From: Oceanobacillus_B kapialis
Lineage (GTDB): Bacteria; Bacillota; Bacilli; Bacillales; Amphibacillaceae
DNA: 64,000 nt
Direction: 5' to 3' (one strand)
NCBI RefSeq assembly: GCF_042685265.1
Contig: NZ_JBHUMX010000005.1
Shown: piece after piece, positions 24,340 to 32,700 of the stretch
Numbering within the stretch: the stretch's first letter is position 1
Layout: the number at the start of each line of letters is the position of its first letter
Program-made: the position numbers and the translations under genes
Notes under the pieces: model-generated
What the model was told of the DNA's origin: nothing
Database searches by the model: none
What the model saw: only the letters and a program-made list of their open reading frames with translations

Positions 24340-24531
24340 ATTGGTGTGTGTTCTTGGAGCGCGCAAGTTGGGGGAGGTGCTGGCGCGAGTTTTGTTCGTT
24401 GGTGCGCGCCTCTTCCACCTTGTGGCGCGAGTTTTCACCTTTATAGCGCGTCTTGGCACTCTACCTGCGCGCCCCCCCACTGTTGTGGCGCGACTCTCCA
24501 CCTTGATGGCGCCTCTTGCCCCAGCTAGCGT
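24340..24531. repeat. 21-bp phased GCGCG repeat array
   Basis: GCGCG words start at 24383, 24404, 24425, 24446, 24467 and 24488 and a shorter GCGC at 24509, an exact 21-base period; a further GCGCGC lies near 24359. Between them the sequence is only loosely conserved (TYTYCACCTT-like). It occupies the spacer between the rplQ terminator and ecfA1. Both strands have long open frames simply because 21 is a multiple of three. It is not coding in any recognisable way. Confidence 0.85.
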
Positions 24532-24542
24532 GCTTACCTTTT

Positions 24543-24612
24543 TTCGTTACAAAAAAAGGGCTTGGCTTCACCTCATGAAGAGATTCAGTCCTGCCCTCGA
24601 CGCCTTTTTTGT
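24543..24612 (-). terminator. Terminator after rplQ
   Basis: A long imperfect hairpin bounded by ACAAAAAA on one side and TTTTTTTGT on the other, with GGGC/GCCC at the stem base, lies just after the rplQ stop. On the minus strand seven T residues follow the stem, so it ends the alpha operon. Confidence 0.7.
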
Positions 24613-24615
24613 AGA

Positions 24616-24969
24616 TTAAACTAATTCTACAATTGCCATTTTTGCTCCATCACCTTGGCGTTCACCTAATTTAAGAACGCGTGTGTATCCACCTTGACGG
24701 TCTTCATAGCGTGCAGCAACATCAGTGAAAAGTTTTTGAACAACTGTTTCATCTTCGTTAGCTTCTTTGTTATATAAGAAAGCTGCAGCTTGACGACGTG
24801 CATGAAGATCACCACGTTTTCCAAGCGTAATCATTTTATCTACTACAGACTTAAGCTCTTTCGCTTTTGCTTCTGTTGTTTCGATCCGCTCATGAATAAT
24901 TAAATCAGATGCAAGATTGCGTAGTAGAGCCATACGATGATCTGTTGTACGACCTAGTTTTCTAGCCAT
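24616..24969 (-). CDS. rplQ: 50S ribosomal protein L17
   Basis: A 117-residue L17 with the conserved start ARKLGRTTDHRMALLRNLAS. It sits near the polypeptide exit on the large subunit. It closes the spc-alpha operon after rpoA, with a 146-base spacer that is longer than others in the operon. The length is close to the B. subtilis protein. Its stop codon is followed immediately by the operon terminator. Confidence 0.97.
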   Translation of the reverse strand: MARKLGRTTDHRMALLRNLASDLIIHERIETTEAKAKELKSVVDKMITLGKRGDLHARRQAAAFLYNKEANEDETVVQKLFTDVAARYEDRQGGYTRVLKLGERQGDGAKMAIVELV

Positions 24970-25115
24970 GGACTATCCCTCCCTTTCTTGATGACTATAG
25001 ATTTAAAATGCGAACAATCGCAAAGAACACCTTACATTCCTATTCTCCTTAACCTGTTCTCCTGTTTAGCAGAAGGAGGTTAATTGAAAATAGGAGCAAT
25101 GGTATTTAAAGATGA

Positions 25116-26060
25116 TCAGTCATCATCACGTAAGCCTAAGCCTAGATCAATAAGTTTTACTTTAACTTCTTCTAGGGATTTACGGCCTAAGTTCCGAACC
25201 TTCATCATATCTTCTTCGGATTTATTTGCAAGTTCCTGAACCGTGTTTATTCCAGCACGCTTCAAGCAGTTATAGGATCTGACAGAAAGATCAAGCTCTT
25301 CAATTGTCATTTCCATTACTTTTTCTTTTTGATCTTCTTCTTTTTCTACCATGATTTCAGCCTTTTTGGCTTCATCTGTTAGACCGACGAAGATGTTTAG
25401 ATGCTCTGTGAAAACCTTCGCGCCAAGAGAAACTGCTTCCTCTGGACGGATGCTTCCATCTGTTGAAACATCTAATGTTAGTTTATCAAAGTTAGCTACT
25501 TGCCCTACTCGTGTGTTCTCTACTTGGTAGGTAACACTGGAAACGGGAGTAAAAATAGAATCGATTGGTACTACACCAATAGGTTGGTCATCTTTTTTAT
25601 TCGCTTCAGCCGGACGGTAGCCGCGACCACGTTCTGCAGTAATTTTCATACGCAGTGTACCTTTACTGTTCAATGTAGCAATAGGTAGTTCTGGATTTAA
25701 TACTTCTACGTCACTATCGTATGTTAGATCAGCAGCCGTAACTTTCCCTTCCCCCTGTACATCAACCTCTAAAACTTTCTCTTCATCAGAGTAGATTTTA
25801 AGAGCCAGCTTTTTCAAATTCAAAATGATAGACGTAACATCTTCAACAACACCATCAATTGTTGAAAATTCATGAAGCGCCCCGTCAAATTGAACAGATG
25901 TAACAGCAGCACCTGGAAGTGAGGATAGTAGGATACGACGCAAGGAGTTTCCTAGAGTGGTACCATATCCACGTTCAAGCGGTTCGACTACGAATTTACC
26001 AAATGTAGCATCCTCGCTGATTTCTACCGTCTCAATTTTTGGTTTTTCAATTTCGATCAT
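25116..26060 (-). CDS. rpoA: RNA polymerase alpha subunit
   Basis: A 314-residue alpha subunit, the usual Bacillus length. The N-terminal assembly domain has ERGYGTTLGNSLRRILLSS at about 29-47. The C-terminal domain (about 245-310) carries NCLKRAGINTVQEL and NLGRKSLEEV helices that bind UP-element DNA and activators. It dimerises to nucleate RNA polymerase assembly. Position after rpsK and before rplQ is conserved. The 208-base gap before rpsK (26061-26268) shows no other gene. Confidence 0.98.
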   Translation of the reverse strand: MIEIEKPKIETVEISEDATFGKFVVEPLERGYGTTLGNSLRRILLSSLPGAAVTSVQFDGALHEFSTIDGVVEDVTSIILNLKKLALKIYSDEEKVLEVDVQGEGKVTAADLTYDSDVEVLNPELPIATLNSKGTLRMKITAERGRGYRPAEANKKDDQPIGVVPIDSIFTPVSSVTYQVENTRVGQVANFDKLTLDVSTDGSIRPEEAVSLGAKVFTEHLNIFVGLTDEAKKAEIMVEKEEDQKEKVMEMTIEELDLSVRSYNCLKRAGINTVQELANKSEEDMMKVRNLGRKSLEEVKVKLIDLGLGLRDDD

Positions 26061-26268
26061 TCAATAAAACCCTCCTTTAAAACGTCGAAACCCCGGTTAG
26101 ACACCGCGTCTAACCGAAATTCCTCAAATAGGCAGTTGGCGTTTCTGCACTACCTGCAATACTTTCGTACTTCTTGTCTCTCGAATGCTGTATGGTAAAG
26201 GGCGGACCTTTACATTTTTAGCTATCATAACCCATTATAGACAGGGTGACAAATTATATACGGTATAA

Positions 26269-26658
26269 TTATACGCGACGACGTTTTGGTGGGCGACAGC
26301 CATTGTGAGGAACAGGAGTTACATCAACAATTGCTGTTACTTCTAGTCCAGCTGCTTGCAGAGAACGAATCGCTGCTTCACGGCCAGCTCCAGGTCCTTT
26401 AACTGTTACTTCTAGAGTTTTCATTCCATTATCCACAGCAGATTTTGCTGCTGTTTCTGCTGCCATTTGAGCAGCGAATGGAGTGGACTTACGAGATCCT
26501 TTGAAGCCTAATGCTCCAGCAGAGCTCCAGCCAATCGCATTACCTTGCGTATCCGTAATTGTAACAATTGTGTTGTTAAAAGTAGAACGGATATGTGCGA
26601 CACCAGTTTCTATATTCTTTTTCACACGACGCTTACGTGTATTAGTTTTACGTGCCAT
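26269..26658 (-). CDS. rpsK: 30S ribosomal protein S11
   Basis: A 129-residue S11 with conserved segments GVAHIRSTFNNTIVTITD and the C-terminal VTPVPHNGCRPPKRRRV. It lies on the small-subunit platform next to the mRNA exit. It follows rpsM by 22 bases with a clear ribosome binding site. Length and sequence are standard for Bacillaceae, and no irregularity is visible. Confidence 0.98.
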   Translation of the reverse strand: MARKTNTRKRRVKKNIETGVAHIRSTFNNTIVTITDTQGNAIGWSSAGALGFKGSRKSTPFAAQMAAETAAKSAVDNGMKTLEVTVKGPGAGREAAIRSLQAAGLEVTAIVDVTPVPHNGCRPPKRRRV

Positions 26659-26680
26659 TAATTAGCTTACCTCCTTCACG

Positions 26681-27046
26681 TTATTTTTTCTTGCCTGCAA
26701 CTGCTCGACGAGGTCCTTTACGAGTACGTGAATTGTTTTTCGTTTTTTGTCCACGAACTGGCAACCCACGACGATGACGAACACCTCTATAAGAGCCGAT
26801 TTCGATTAGACGTTTAATGTTTAGGGATATCTCACGACGAAGGTCCCCTTCGATTGTATATTCATCAGCTGCTTTACGGATTTTACCAAGCTCATCTTCT
26901 GTAAGATCGCGAACACGAGTGTCTTCTGAAACGCCTGCTTCTTTAAGGATCTTCTGTGCGGTAACTTTGCCAATTCCATAAATGTAAGTTAATGAAATTA
27001 CTACACGTTTGTCACGTGGAATATCAATACCTGCAATACGTGCCAT
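26681..27046 (-). CDS. rpsM: 30S ribosomal protein S13
   Basis: A 121-residue S13 with the conserved start ARIAGIDIPRDKRVVISLTY and basic C-terminus ending GPRRAVAGKKK. It sits in the head of the small subunit and contacts P-site tRNA and L5. It lies between rpmJ and rpsK as in B. subtilis. No irregularity is visible, and the start has an AGGAGGT ribosome binding site. Confidence 0.98.
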   Translation of the reverse strand: MARIAGIDIPRDKRVVISLTYIYGIGKVTAQKILKEAGVSEDTRVRDLTEDELGKIRKAADEYTIEGDLRREISLNIKRLIEIGSYRGVRHRRGLPVRGQKTKNNSRTRKGPRRAVAGKKK

Positions 27047-27070
27047 AAGATTGTAACACCTCCTATTAGT

Positions 27071-27184
27071 TTAGCCTTGTTTTTGCTTGTGTTTCGGGTT
27101 TTCGCAAATAACCATAACTTTACCTTTACGTTTGATTACTTTGCATTTTTCACAAATTGGTTTAACAGATGCTCTTACTTTCAT
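27071..27184 (-). CDS. rpmJ: 50S ribosomal protein L36, zinc-binding form
   Basis: A 37-residue L36 with all four zinc ligands (Cys11, Cys14, Cys27, His32), so it is the zinc-dependent form. It sits in the large subunit near the stalk base. It lies 24 bases before rpsM and 33 bases after infA, as in B. subtilis. AAAGGAGGAAAAGATG-type spacing supports the start at 27184. The gene is too short for standard long-ORF searches. Confidence 0.97.
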
Positions 27185-27217
27185 CTCATCTTTTCCTCCT
27201 TTTATATCGGAGCTCGC

Positions 27218-27436
27218 TTATTTATAACGGTACGTAATTCGTCCTCTAGTTAAATCATACGGAGAAAGTTCCACCGTTACTTTATCACCTGGCAGAATGC
27301 GGATGAAATGCATACGAATCTTGCCTGAAACGTGGGCCAAGACCGTATGACCATTTTCAAGCTCTACATTAAACATAGCATTCGGCAATGTTTCGGTTAC
27401 GGTACCTTCAACTTCAATTACATCGTCTTTCGCCAT
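27218..27436 (-). CDS. infA: Translation initiation factor IF-1
   Basis: A 72-residue IF-1, a single OB-fold domain with conserved MFNVELENGHTVLAHVSGK and RMHFIRILPGDKV segments. It binds the ribosomal A site during initiation. Its start lies inside the end of the KOW-domain gene (23-base overlap) and has a GAAGGGAG ribosome binding site. Length and sequence are standard. Confidence 0.98.
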   Translation of the reverse strand: MAKDDVIEVEGTVTETLPNAMFNVELENGHTVLAHVSGKIRMHFIRILPGDKVTVELSPYDLTRGRITYRYK

Positions 27437-27752
27437 CGTGTTGATCTCCCTTCTTCAAATCAGTCACAACTTCATTGATAAATTTAGCTATGGCAAACCG
27501 TAGTTTACCATTTGTGACACGACCAGTTTCTAGAAGGCTTTTCTGGACTTCAGGAGAGATGTAGTCCATAACTTCAATATGATGCAAATTCTTTTTCTTT
27601 GGCCGATCATATTTACGTTTTTCCCCATCTGCAAGCAAGACATACCGATCTTCAAGTATTTTGATAACAACCGCATATTGTCCCGCTTCCCGTCCTTGCA
27701 TAATACGAACAACTTGACCTATTAGCGGAATCGAATCATCTTCGTTCAACAA
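27414..27752 (-). CDS. ybzG: KOW-domain RNA-binding protein, L14e-like
   Basis: A 112-residue protein with an N-terminal KOW-type segment (IGQVVRIMQGREAGQYAVVI, about 10-29) and a basic C-terminal part. It is related to the KOW protein found between map and infA in many Bacillaceae (B. subtilis YbzG). It probably binds RNA or ribosomes, but its role is not known. The start at 27752 is a TTG. In this genome it follows adk directly because map is absent. The C-terminus overlaps infA by 23 bases. Confidence 0.8.
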   Translation of the reverse strand: MLNEDDSIPLIGQVVRIMQGREAGQYAVVIKILEDRYVLLADGEKRKYDRPKKKNLHHIEVMDYISPEVQKSLLETGRVTNGKLRFAIAKFINEVVTDLKKGDQHDGERRCN

Positions 27753-27932
27753 CGATCACCTTCACTTAGGCTATAGTTTATACTGCCACCCCACTAACTA
27801 GGGGTTATCGCTTATCCAATCCTGTGTCACCTAACTCAGAAGTAATGCACGTTCTCATGATTACTCCATTTTATTATAACTATTCATCCAACGGAATGCA
27901 TCCGTTGGCTTTACAACCGGTATAATAAAAGA
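27753..27932. other. Spacer where map would be expected, with a perfect hairpin
   Basis: A 180-base spacer between adk and the KOW gene. It holds a perfect 8-bp hairpin CCAACGGA/TCCGTTGG with a 5-base loop (about 27889-27909) and a TATAAT word downstream of it on the minus strand. No trace of a methionine aminopeptidase coding sequence is readable. Confidence 0.5.
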
Positions 27933-28577
27933 TTATTTTTCGATCTTCGTTTGAATATCTTCAAAAACCTGATCTATATCCTGATCACCGTCTACAGATA
28001 CAAGGTATCCTTTGTCTTTATAAAAGTCCAATAACGGCTGTGTCTGCTTTATATTAACTGCCAAACGGTTTTTCACTGTTTCGGCCTGATCATCTTCTCG
28101 CTGAATTAACTTGGAACCATCTTTATCACAAATTCCTTCGACCTTAGGTGGGTTGTAAAGAACGTGATAAGTTGCTCCACATGTTGGACAAACTCTACGA
28201 CCCGTTAGACGCTCCACTAATTTTTCTTCTGGTACATCTACATGCAGTACATAGTCAATGGATTGATCCAAATCGGAAAGAATGTCTTGCAAGGCTTCTG
28301 CCTGGGCAGTGTTTCTTGGGAAACCATCCAACAAGAAACCGTCCTGACAATCTGCTTTACTTAGGCGCTCTTTCACAATCCCGATTGTTACTTCATCCGG
28401 AACAAGCTCACCTTGATCCATATATTCTTTAGCTTTCTTGCCTAGGTCAGTACCCTCTTTTATAGCTAATCGGAACATATCTCCTGTTGAAATATGAGGG
28501 ATGTTATATTTTTCGTTTATCTTTTCGGCCTGAGTACCTTTTCCGGCACCAGGAAGACCCATTAAAATCAAATTCAA
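27933..28577 (-). CDS. adk: Adenylate kinase
   Basis: A 214-residue adenylate kinase that interconverts ATP+AMP and 2 ADP. The P-loop GLPGAGKGTQ lies at residues 7-16, and the LID domain has the zinc site C-x2-C ... C-x2-D (CPTC, then GICDKDG) of Gram-positive long-form enzymes. The TTG at 28577 is chosen because the canonical N-terminus MNLILMG starts there and GAGGGGAAA precedes it. It follows secY by 34 bases. Unlike in B. subtilis, no map gene follows. Confidence 0.96.
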   Translation of the reverse strand: MNLILMGLPGAGKGTQAEKINEKYNIPHISTGDMFRLAIKEGTDLGKKAKEYMDQGELVPDEVTIGIVKERLSKADCQDGFLLDGFPRNTAQAEALQDILSDLDQSIDYVLHVDVPEEKLVERLTGRRVCPTCGATYHVLYNPPKVEGICDKDGSKLIQREDDQAETVKNRLAVNIKQTQPLLDFYKDKGYLVSVDGDQDIDQVFEDIQTKIEK

Positions 28578-28611
28578 CAAATTTCCCCTCACTCTCATTG
28601 GCAGCAGCATC

Positions 28612-29904
28612 CTACTTGATAAAACCTTTGTAGTGTCGTTTAACCAACTGGCTCTCCAGCTGCTTCATTGTCTGTAAAGCTACTCCAACCACGATTAGTA
28701 AGCTTGTGCCGCCGATTTGTACTGAGGTAGGTAAATCTGCCAGCCCACCCAATAATATAGGGAGCACAGAAACAGCCGCTAGGAATAGTGCACCGACAAA
28801 AGTTAAACGATACATCACGCGTGTTAAATACGTTTCAGTATTGTTACCAGGTCGGATACCTGGAATGTAACCGCCTTGTTTCTGTAAATTGTCAGCCATT
28901 TGTTCAGGGTTAACCTGGACAAAAGTATAGAAATATGTGAAGGCAATAATTAGCGCCACATATAGAGCCATACCAATAGGCTGTGTATAGTCAAAGATCG
29001 TTACGATCGTTTGTGCTACTTGGCTTCCTTCAAAGAAGTTAGCTACCGTACTTGGTGCAACCATAAATGCTATCGCAAAGATTACCGGGATAACTCCAGC
29101 AGCATTTACTTTTAACGGTAAATGTGTTGAATGCCCGCCAACCGGTGAGCGATTAACAAGTTTTTTTGCATATTGAATTGGTATTTTACGAAGTGCCTGC
29201 TGGATGAAGATAACTCCAACCGTTACAGCCACAACTACCAAAGCAATCAAGGTAACAATTACAATATTAATAAACAAATCATCACCAGGGTTAACAAAAT
29301 ACTGGCTGTAAAGCTGCTGAACCCCGTTTGGTACCGCTGCTACGATACCTGCAAAGATGATAATGGAGATTCCATTCCCTACACCATTTGCTGTGATCTG
29401 TTCTCCTAACCACATTAAAAATGCAGTACCACTAGTAAGAACAACCGCAATGATAAGGAACGTTAGTACATTTGGATCTGTAATTAGCATTCCGCCTGCC
29501 ATTGCGTTAAAACCTATGGACATCGCAATTGCCTGAATAAAGGCCAAAACGATCGTACCATAACGCGTGATTTGTGCCAACTTCTTACGTCCTGCATCAC
29601 CTTGTTTTTTCCACTCGGCAAATTTAGGAACAACATCCATCTGCAATAGCTGCATAATAATAGACGCTGTAATATATGGCATAATTCCCATGGCAAAAAT
29701 GGAGAAGTTTTGCAGGGCTCCTCCACCAAATGTGTTCAAGAAACCAAATACATTCTGTGAGTTCATGAAATCAATTGCTTGCTTATCTGTATAAGGCACT
29801 GGAATAAATGTGCCTAGACGGAAGACAACCAACATCAACAATGTGAAGATTATTTTCCGTCTAATGTCACCTACGCGCATAAAATTGGAGATTGTACGGA
29901 ACAT
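28612..29904 (-). CDS. secY: Protein translocase subunit SecY
   Basis: A 430-residue SecY with ten membrane segments. It forms the protein-conducting channel with SecE (encoded at 56687-56854) and SecG. Recognisable segments include FGGGALQNFSIFAMGIMPYI with the plug region, and LVNRSPVGGHSTHLPLKVN in the cytoplasmic loop. The start overlaps the rplO stop by one base (TAATG), giving translational coupling. No irregularity is visible. Confidence 0.98.
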   Translation of the reverse strand: MFRTISNFMRVGDIRRKIIFTLLMLVVFRLGTFIPVPYTDKQAIDFMNSQNVFGFLNTFGGGALQNFSIFAMGIMPYITASIIMQLLQMDVVPKFAEWKKQGDAGRKKLAQITRYGTIVLAFIQAIAMSIGFNAMAGGMLITDPNVLTFLIIAVVLTSGTAFLMWLGEQITANGVGNGISIIIFAGIVAAVPNGVQQLYSQYFVNPGDDLFINIVIVTLIALVVVAVTVGVIFIQQALRKIPIQYAKKLVNRSPVGGHSTHLPLKVNAAGVIPVIFAIAFMVAPSTVANFFEGSQVAQTIVTIFDYTQPIGMALYVALIIAFTYFYTFVQVNPEQMADNLQKQGGYIPGIRPGNNTETYLTRVMYRLTFVGALFLAAVSVLPILLGGLADLPTSVQIGGTSLLIVVGVALQTMKQLESQLVKRHYKGFIK

Positions 29905-30344
29905 TAGATCACCTCGGTTTTACCGCCCGCCGCCTCAATCGCTTCAACTGCAGAAGCTGAGAACTTATGAGCTTTTACTGTAAGTTTTTTCTCGATAGCA
30001 CCTTTGCCAAGTACTTTAATACCTGCATTAAGCTTGCTTACGACACCTTCTTCAAGTAATAGCTCAGGTGTAATTTCTGTGCCGTCTTCAAAACGATTTA
30101 GCGCATCTAAGTTCACAATAGTAAATTCTTTACGGTGAATGTTTGTAAAACCACGCTTCGGTAAACGTTGGAATAAAGGCATTTGACCACCTTCAAAGCC
30201 TGGACGAGTACCGCCGCCTGAACGTGCTTTTTGTCCTTTGTGTCCACGGCCGGATGTTTTTCCGTTACCAGATGACATTCCACGACCTACACGGTTGCGA
30301 TTTGTGCGTGTTCCTTCTGATGGCTTCAATTCATGAAGTTTCAT
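29904..30344 (-). CDS. rplO: 50S ribosomal protein L15
   Basis: A 146-residue L15. It starts with the conserved KLHELKPSEGTRTNRNRVGR segment and a glycine-rich extension that threads into 23S rRNA. It assembles late in the large subunit. It is coupled to secY by a TAATG overlap and follows rpmD by 31 bases. Sequence and length are ordinary. Confidence 0.98.
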   Translation of the reverse strand: MKLHELKPSEGTRTNRNRVGRGMSSGNGKTSGRGHKGQKARSGGGTRPGFEGGQMPLFQRLPKRGFTNIHRKEFTIVNLDALNRFEDGTEITPELLLEEGVVSKLNAGIKVLGKGAIEKKLTVKAHKFSASAVEAIEAAGGKTEVI

Positions 30345-30375
30345 TTGAGCACCTCCTCTTTATGCAATTATATAA

Positions 30376-30558
30376 TTAAACTTCTTTAACCGCTAATAGA
30401 TGAGATACTTTGTTGACCATACCGCGAACGGCTGGTGTATCTTCACGTACTACGGATTGGCGAATTTTCTTTAGTCCCAATGCTTGAACAGTTTTCTTTT
30501 GTACATCTGTTCCACCGATAACACTACGCGTGAGGGTGATTTCTAATTTTTTAGACAT
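30376..30558 (-). CDS. rpmD: 50S ribosomal protein L30
   Basis: A 60-residue L30, one of the small large-subunit proteins, with the conserved LEITLTRSVIGG start and the segment ALGLKKIRQSVV. It follows rpsE by 13 bases with a GGAGGGA ribosome binding site. Length and position are standard for Bacillaceae. Confidence 0.97.
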   Translation of the reverse strand: MSKKLEITLTRSVIGGTDVQKKTVQALGLKKIRQSVVREDTPAVRGMVNKVSHLLAVKEV

Positions 30559-30571
30559 AACAGTTCCCTCC

Positions 30572-31072
30572 TTATCCTAACAGTTCTTCCACAGACTTTC
30601 CACGTAGTTTTGCTACGTCTTCTGCGCGCTTTAAGTTTGTTAAGCCGTTTAATGTTGCACGAATCATGTTGATAGGTGTATTTGAACCAAGTGATTTAGT
30701 CAAGATATCACCTACACCTGCAAGTTCAAGGATGGCACGAACCGGACCACCAGAGATAACTCCAGTACCCTCTGCAGCAGGTTTCATTAACACATTACCA
30801 GAACCAAAACGTCCATGAATCTGATGAGGAATTGTAGTTCCTACGATCGGTACTGTAATCAGATTTTTCTTCGCATCATCAACTGCTTTTTTAATTGCTT
30901 CAGGTACTTCTTGTGCTTTACCAGTACCAAATCCTACATGGCCATTTTTATCACCGACTACTACTAAAGCTGCAAAGCGGAAACGACGTCCACCTTTAAC
31001 TACTTTCGCAACACGGTTGACCGTAACAACACGTTCTTCAAGATCTAATTTGTTCGGATCGATGTTTGACAT
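30572..31072 (-). CDS. rpsE: 30S ribosomal protein S5
   Basis: A 166-residue S5 with an N-terminal double-stranded-RNA-binding-like domain (RVAKVVKGGRRFRFAALVVVG) and a C-terminal domain (IHGRFGSGNVLMKPAAEGTG). It helps translational fidelity and mRNA unwinding at the entry channel. It lies between rplR and rpmD as usual, with no irregularity visible. Confidence 0.98.
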   Translation of the reverse strand: MSNIDPNKLDLEERVVTVNRVAKVVKGGRRFRFAALVVVGDKNGHVGFGTGKAQEVPEAIKKAVDDAKKNLITVPIVGTTIPHQIHGRFGSGNVLMKPAAEGTGVISGGPVRAILELAGVGDILTKSLGSNTPINMIRATLNGLTNLKRAEDVAKLRGKSVEELLG

Positions 31073-31095
31073 CTTGTATGTCCCTCCTTTATCGA

Positions 31096-31458
31096 TTAAA
31101 ATTCAAGACCTGCCTCACGGGCAGCATCTGCTAATGCTTTTACACGTCCATGATAAAGGTAGCCTCCGCGATCGAATACAACCGATTTGTAACCTTTATC
31201 CTGGGCACGTTTTGCGATTAATTCTCCGATTTTAACAGCTGCATCCAAGTTGCTTGTTGAATCAACATTAAGATCATTTTCTTTTGTTGAAGCACTTGCG
31301 ATGGTTACACCGTTAATGTCATCAATTACTTGCACATAGATGTGTTTATTTGAACGATACACGTTTAGACGTGGACGTTGTTCTGTACCAGAAACGCTCT
31401 TACGTACACGTGCGTGTCTTCTTTTACGTACAATATTCTTGTCAGGCTTTGTGATCAT
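31096..31458 (-). CDS. rplR: 50S ribosomal protein L18
   Basis: A 120-residue L18 with conserved RPRLNVYRSNKHIYVQVIDD and the C-terminal GRVKALADAAREAGLEF. It binds 5S rRNA with L5 in the central protuberance. The start at 31458 has a good ribosome binding site, and it follows rplF by 32 bases. Length equals the B. subtilis protein. Confidence 0.98.
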   Translation of the reverse strand: MITKPDKNIVRKRRHARVRKSVSGTEQRPRLNVYRSNKHIYVQVIDDINGVTIASASTKENDLNVDSTSNLDAAVKIGELIAKRAQDKGYKSVVFDRGGYLYHGRVKALADAAREAGLEF

Positions 31459-31490
31459 TTAGGTCACTCCTTTCTGCTCCCTAACTAGTC

Positions 31491-32027
31491 TTACTTAGCA
31501 GTTTTACCTTCTTTACGACGTACATATTCACCTTCGTAGCGAATACCTTTTCCTTTATAAGGCTCAGGTGGTCTGATTGCTCTGATATTGGAAGCAACTG
31601 CACCAACAAGCTCCTTATCAATTCCTTTAACAATAACTTGTGTGTTTTTAGGAACGTCAATTTCAATACCGTCAATTGGATCTAGTTCAACTGGGTGTGA
31701 GTAACCAGCGTTAATCACAACTTTGTTTCCTTGTTTTTGTGCACGGTAACCAACCCCGATGATCTCAAGAGATTTCTCGAATCCTTTGCTTACACCTTCA
31801 ACCATGTTGTTGATCAAACTACGAGTAGTTCCGTGTAAGGCACGGTGGTCTTTATGGTCACTTGGACGTGCAATTGTAATAACGTTATCTTCAATATTAA
31901 TTTCCATATCTTGGTGTACGTTTCTTGCTAACTCACCTTTAGGTCCTTTTACAGACACTGTAGTACCGTTAAGTTTAACCTCTACACCTTCTGGAATTTC
32001 AATCGGCTTAAGTCCTATACGAGACAT
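31491..32027 (-). CDS. rplF: 50S ribosomal protein L6
   Basis: A 178-residue L6 with two homologous alpha-beta domains and the C-terminal signature PEPYKGKGIRYEGEYVRRKE. It sits near the sarcin-ricin loop. The start at MSRIGLKPIE (32027) is chosen from the conserved N-terminus and an AGGAGGTGT ribosome binding site; the longer frame adds three residues. It lies between rpsH and rplR. Confidence 0.97.
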   Translation of the reverse strand: MSRIGLKPIEIPEGVEVKLNGTTVSVKGPKGELARNVHQDMEINIEDNVITIARPSDHKDHRALHGTTRSLINNMVEGVSKGFEKSLEIIGVGYRAQKQGNKVVINAGYSHPVELDPIDGIEIDVPKNTQVIVKGIDKELVGAVASNIRAIRPPEPYKGKGIRYEGEYVRRKEGKTAK

Positions 32028-32057
32028 TCCATACACCTCCTCATCAAAAAATGTTAA

Positions 32058-32456
32058 TTACCAAACGTATGCTAGAACTTCGCCACCAACAGCTTGTGAA
32101 CGTGCTTCTTTATCTGAAAGCACACCTTTTGATGTTGAGACGATAGCAATACCTAAACCGTTAAGTACGCGAGGTACTTCATCAGCTTTAGCGTAAACAC
32201 GCAGCCCTGGCTTACTAATACGTTTGATACCTGTAATTACGCGCTCTTCATTCGTACCGTATTTAAGGAAAATACGCAAAACACCTTGTTTGTTATCTTC
32301 AACAAACTCGTAATCTGATACGAAACCTTCACGTTTAAGGATGTCAGCGATCTCCTTCTTCATTGTTGAAGCCGGAAGCTCTAACTTTTCATGGCGTACC
32401 ATGTTAGCATTACGAATACGAGTTAGCATATCTGCAATTGGATCTGTCATAACCAT
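32058..32456 (-). CDS. rpsH: 30S ribosomal protein S8
   Basis: A 132-residue S8, a primary 16S rRNA-binding protein of the central domain. It has the conserved start MTDPIADMLTRIRNAN and C-terminal TSKGVLSDKEARSQAVGGE. In many bacteria it autoregulates the spc operon. It lies 29 bases after rpsN; no S8 target hairpin could be confirmed by eye in the rplE leader. Confidence 0.97.
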   Translation of the reverse strand: MVMTDPIADMLTRIRNANMVRHEKLELPASTMKKEIADILKREGFVSDYEFVEDNKQGVLRIFLKYGTNEERVITGIKRISKPGLRVYAKADEVPRVLNGLGIAIVSTSKGVLSDKEARSQAVGGEVLAYVW

Positions 32457-32485
32457 TACTAATTACCTCCTTCCCGAATCGGGGT

Positions 32486-32671
32486 TTACCAGCTTGCTTT
32501 TTTGACACCAGGAATTTGACCTTTGTAGGCAAGTTCACGGAAACAAATACGGCAAAGTTTAAATTTACGGATTACAGAATGTGGACGGCCACAACGTTCG
32601 CAACGTGTATATTCACGTACTTGATATTTTTGTGGACGTTTTTGTTTCGCAATCATTGATTTTTTAGCCAC
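32486..32671 (-). CDS. rpsN: 30S ribosomal protein S14, zinc-binding type Z
   Basis: A 61-residue S14 of the short zinc form, with a four-cysteine ribbon Cys24, Cys27, Cys40, Cys43. It lies in the head of the small subunit. Bacillaceae often keep a longer zinc-free paralogue elsewhere for zinc limitation; none is visible here. It is placed between rplE and rpsH as in B. subtilis. Confidence 0.97.
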   Translation of the reverse strand: MAKKSMIAKQKRPQKYQVREYTRCERCGRPHSVIRKFKLCRICFRELAYKGQIPGVKKASW

Positions 32672-32700
32672 AATTTTCCCTCCTTGTACTAGCTCTTAGC

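Noticed and set aside
24298..24619. Plus-strand frames over the GCGCG array as genes
   Set aside because: Low-complexity translation of the phased repeat, without a ribosome binding site or homologous look.
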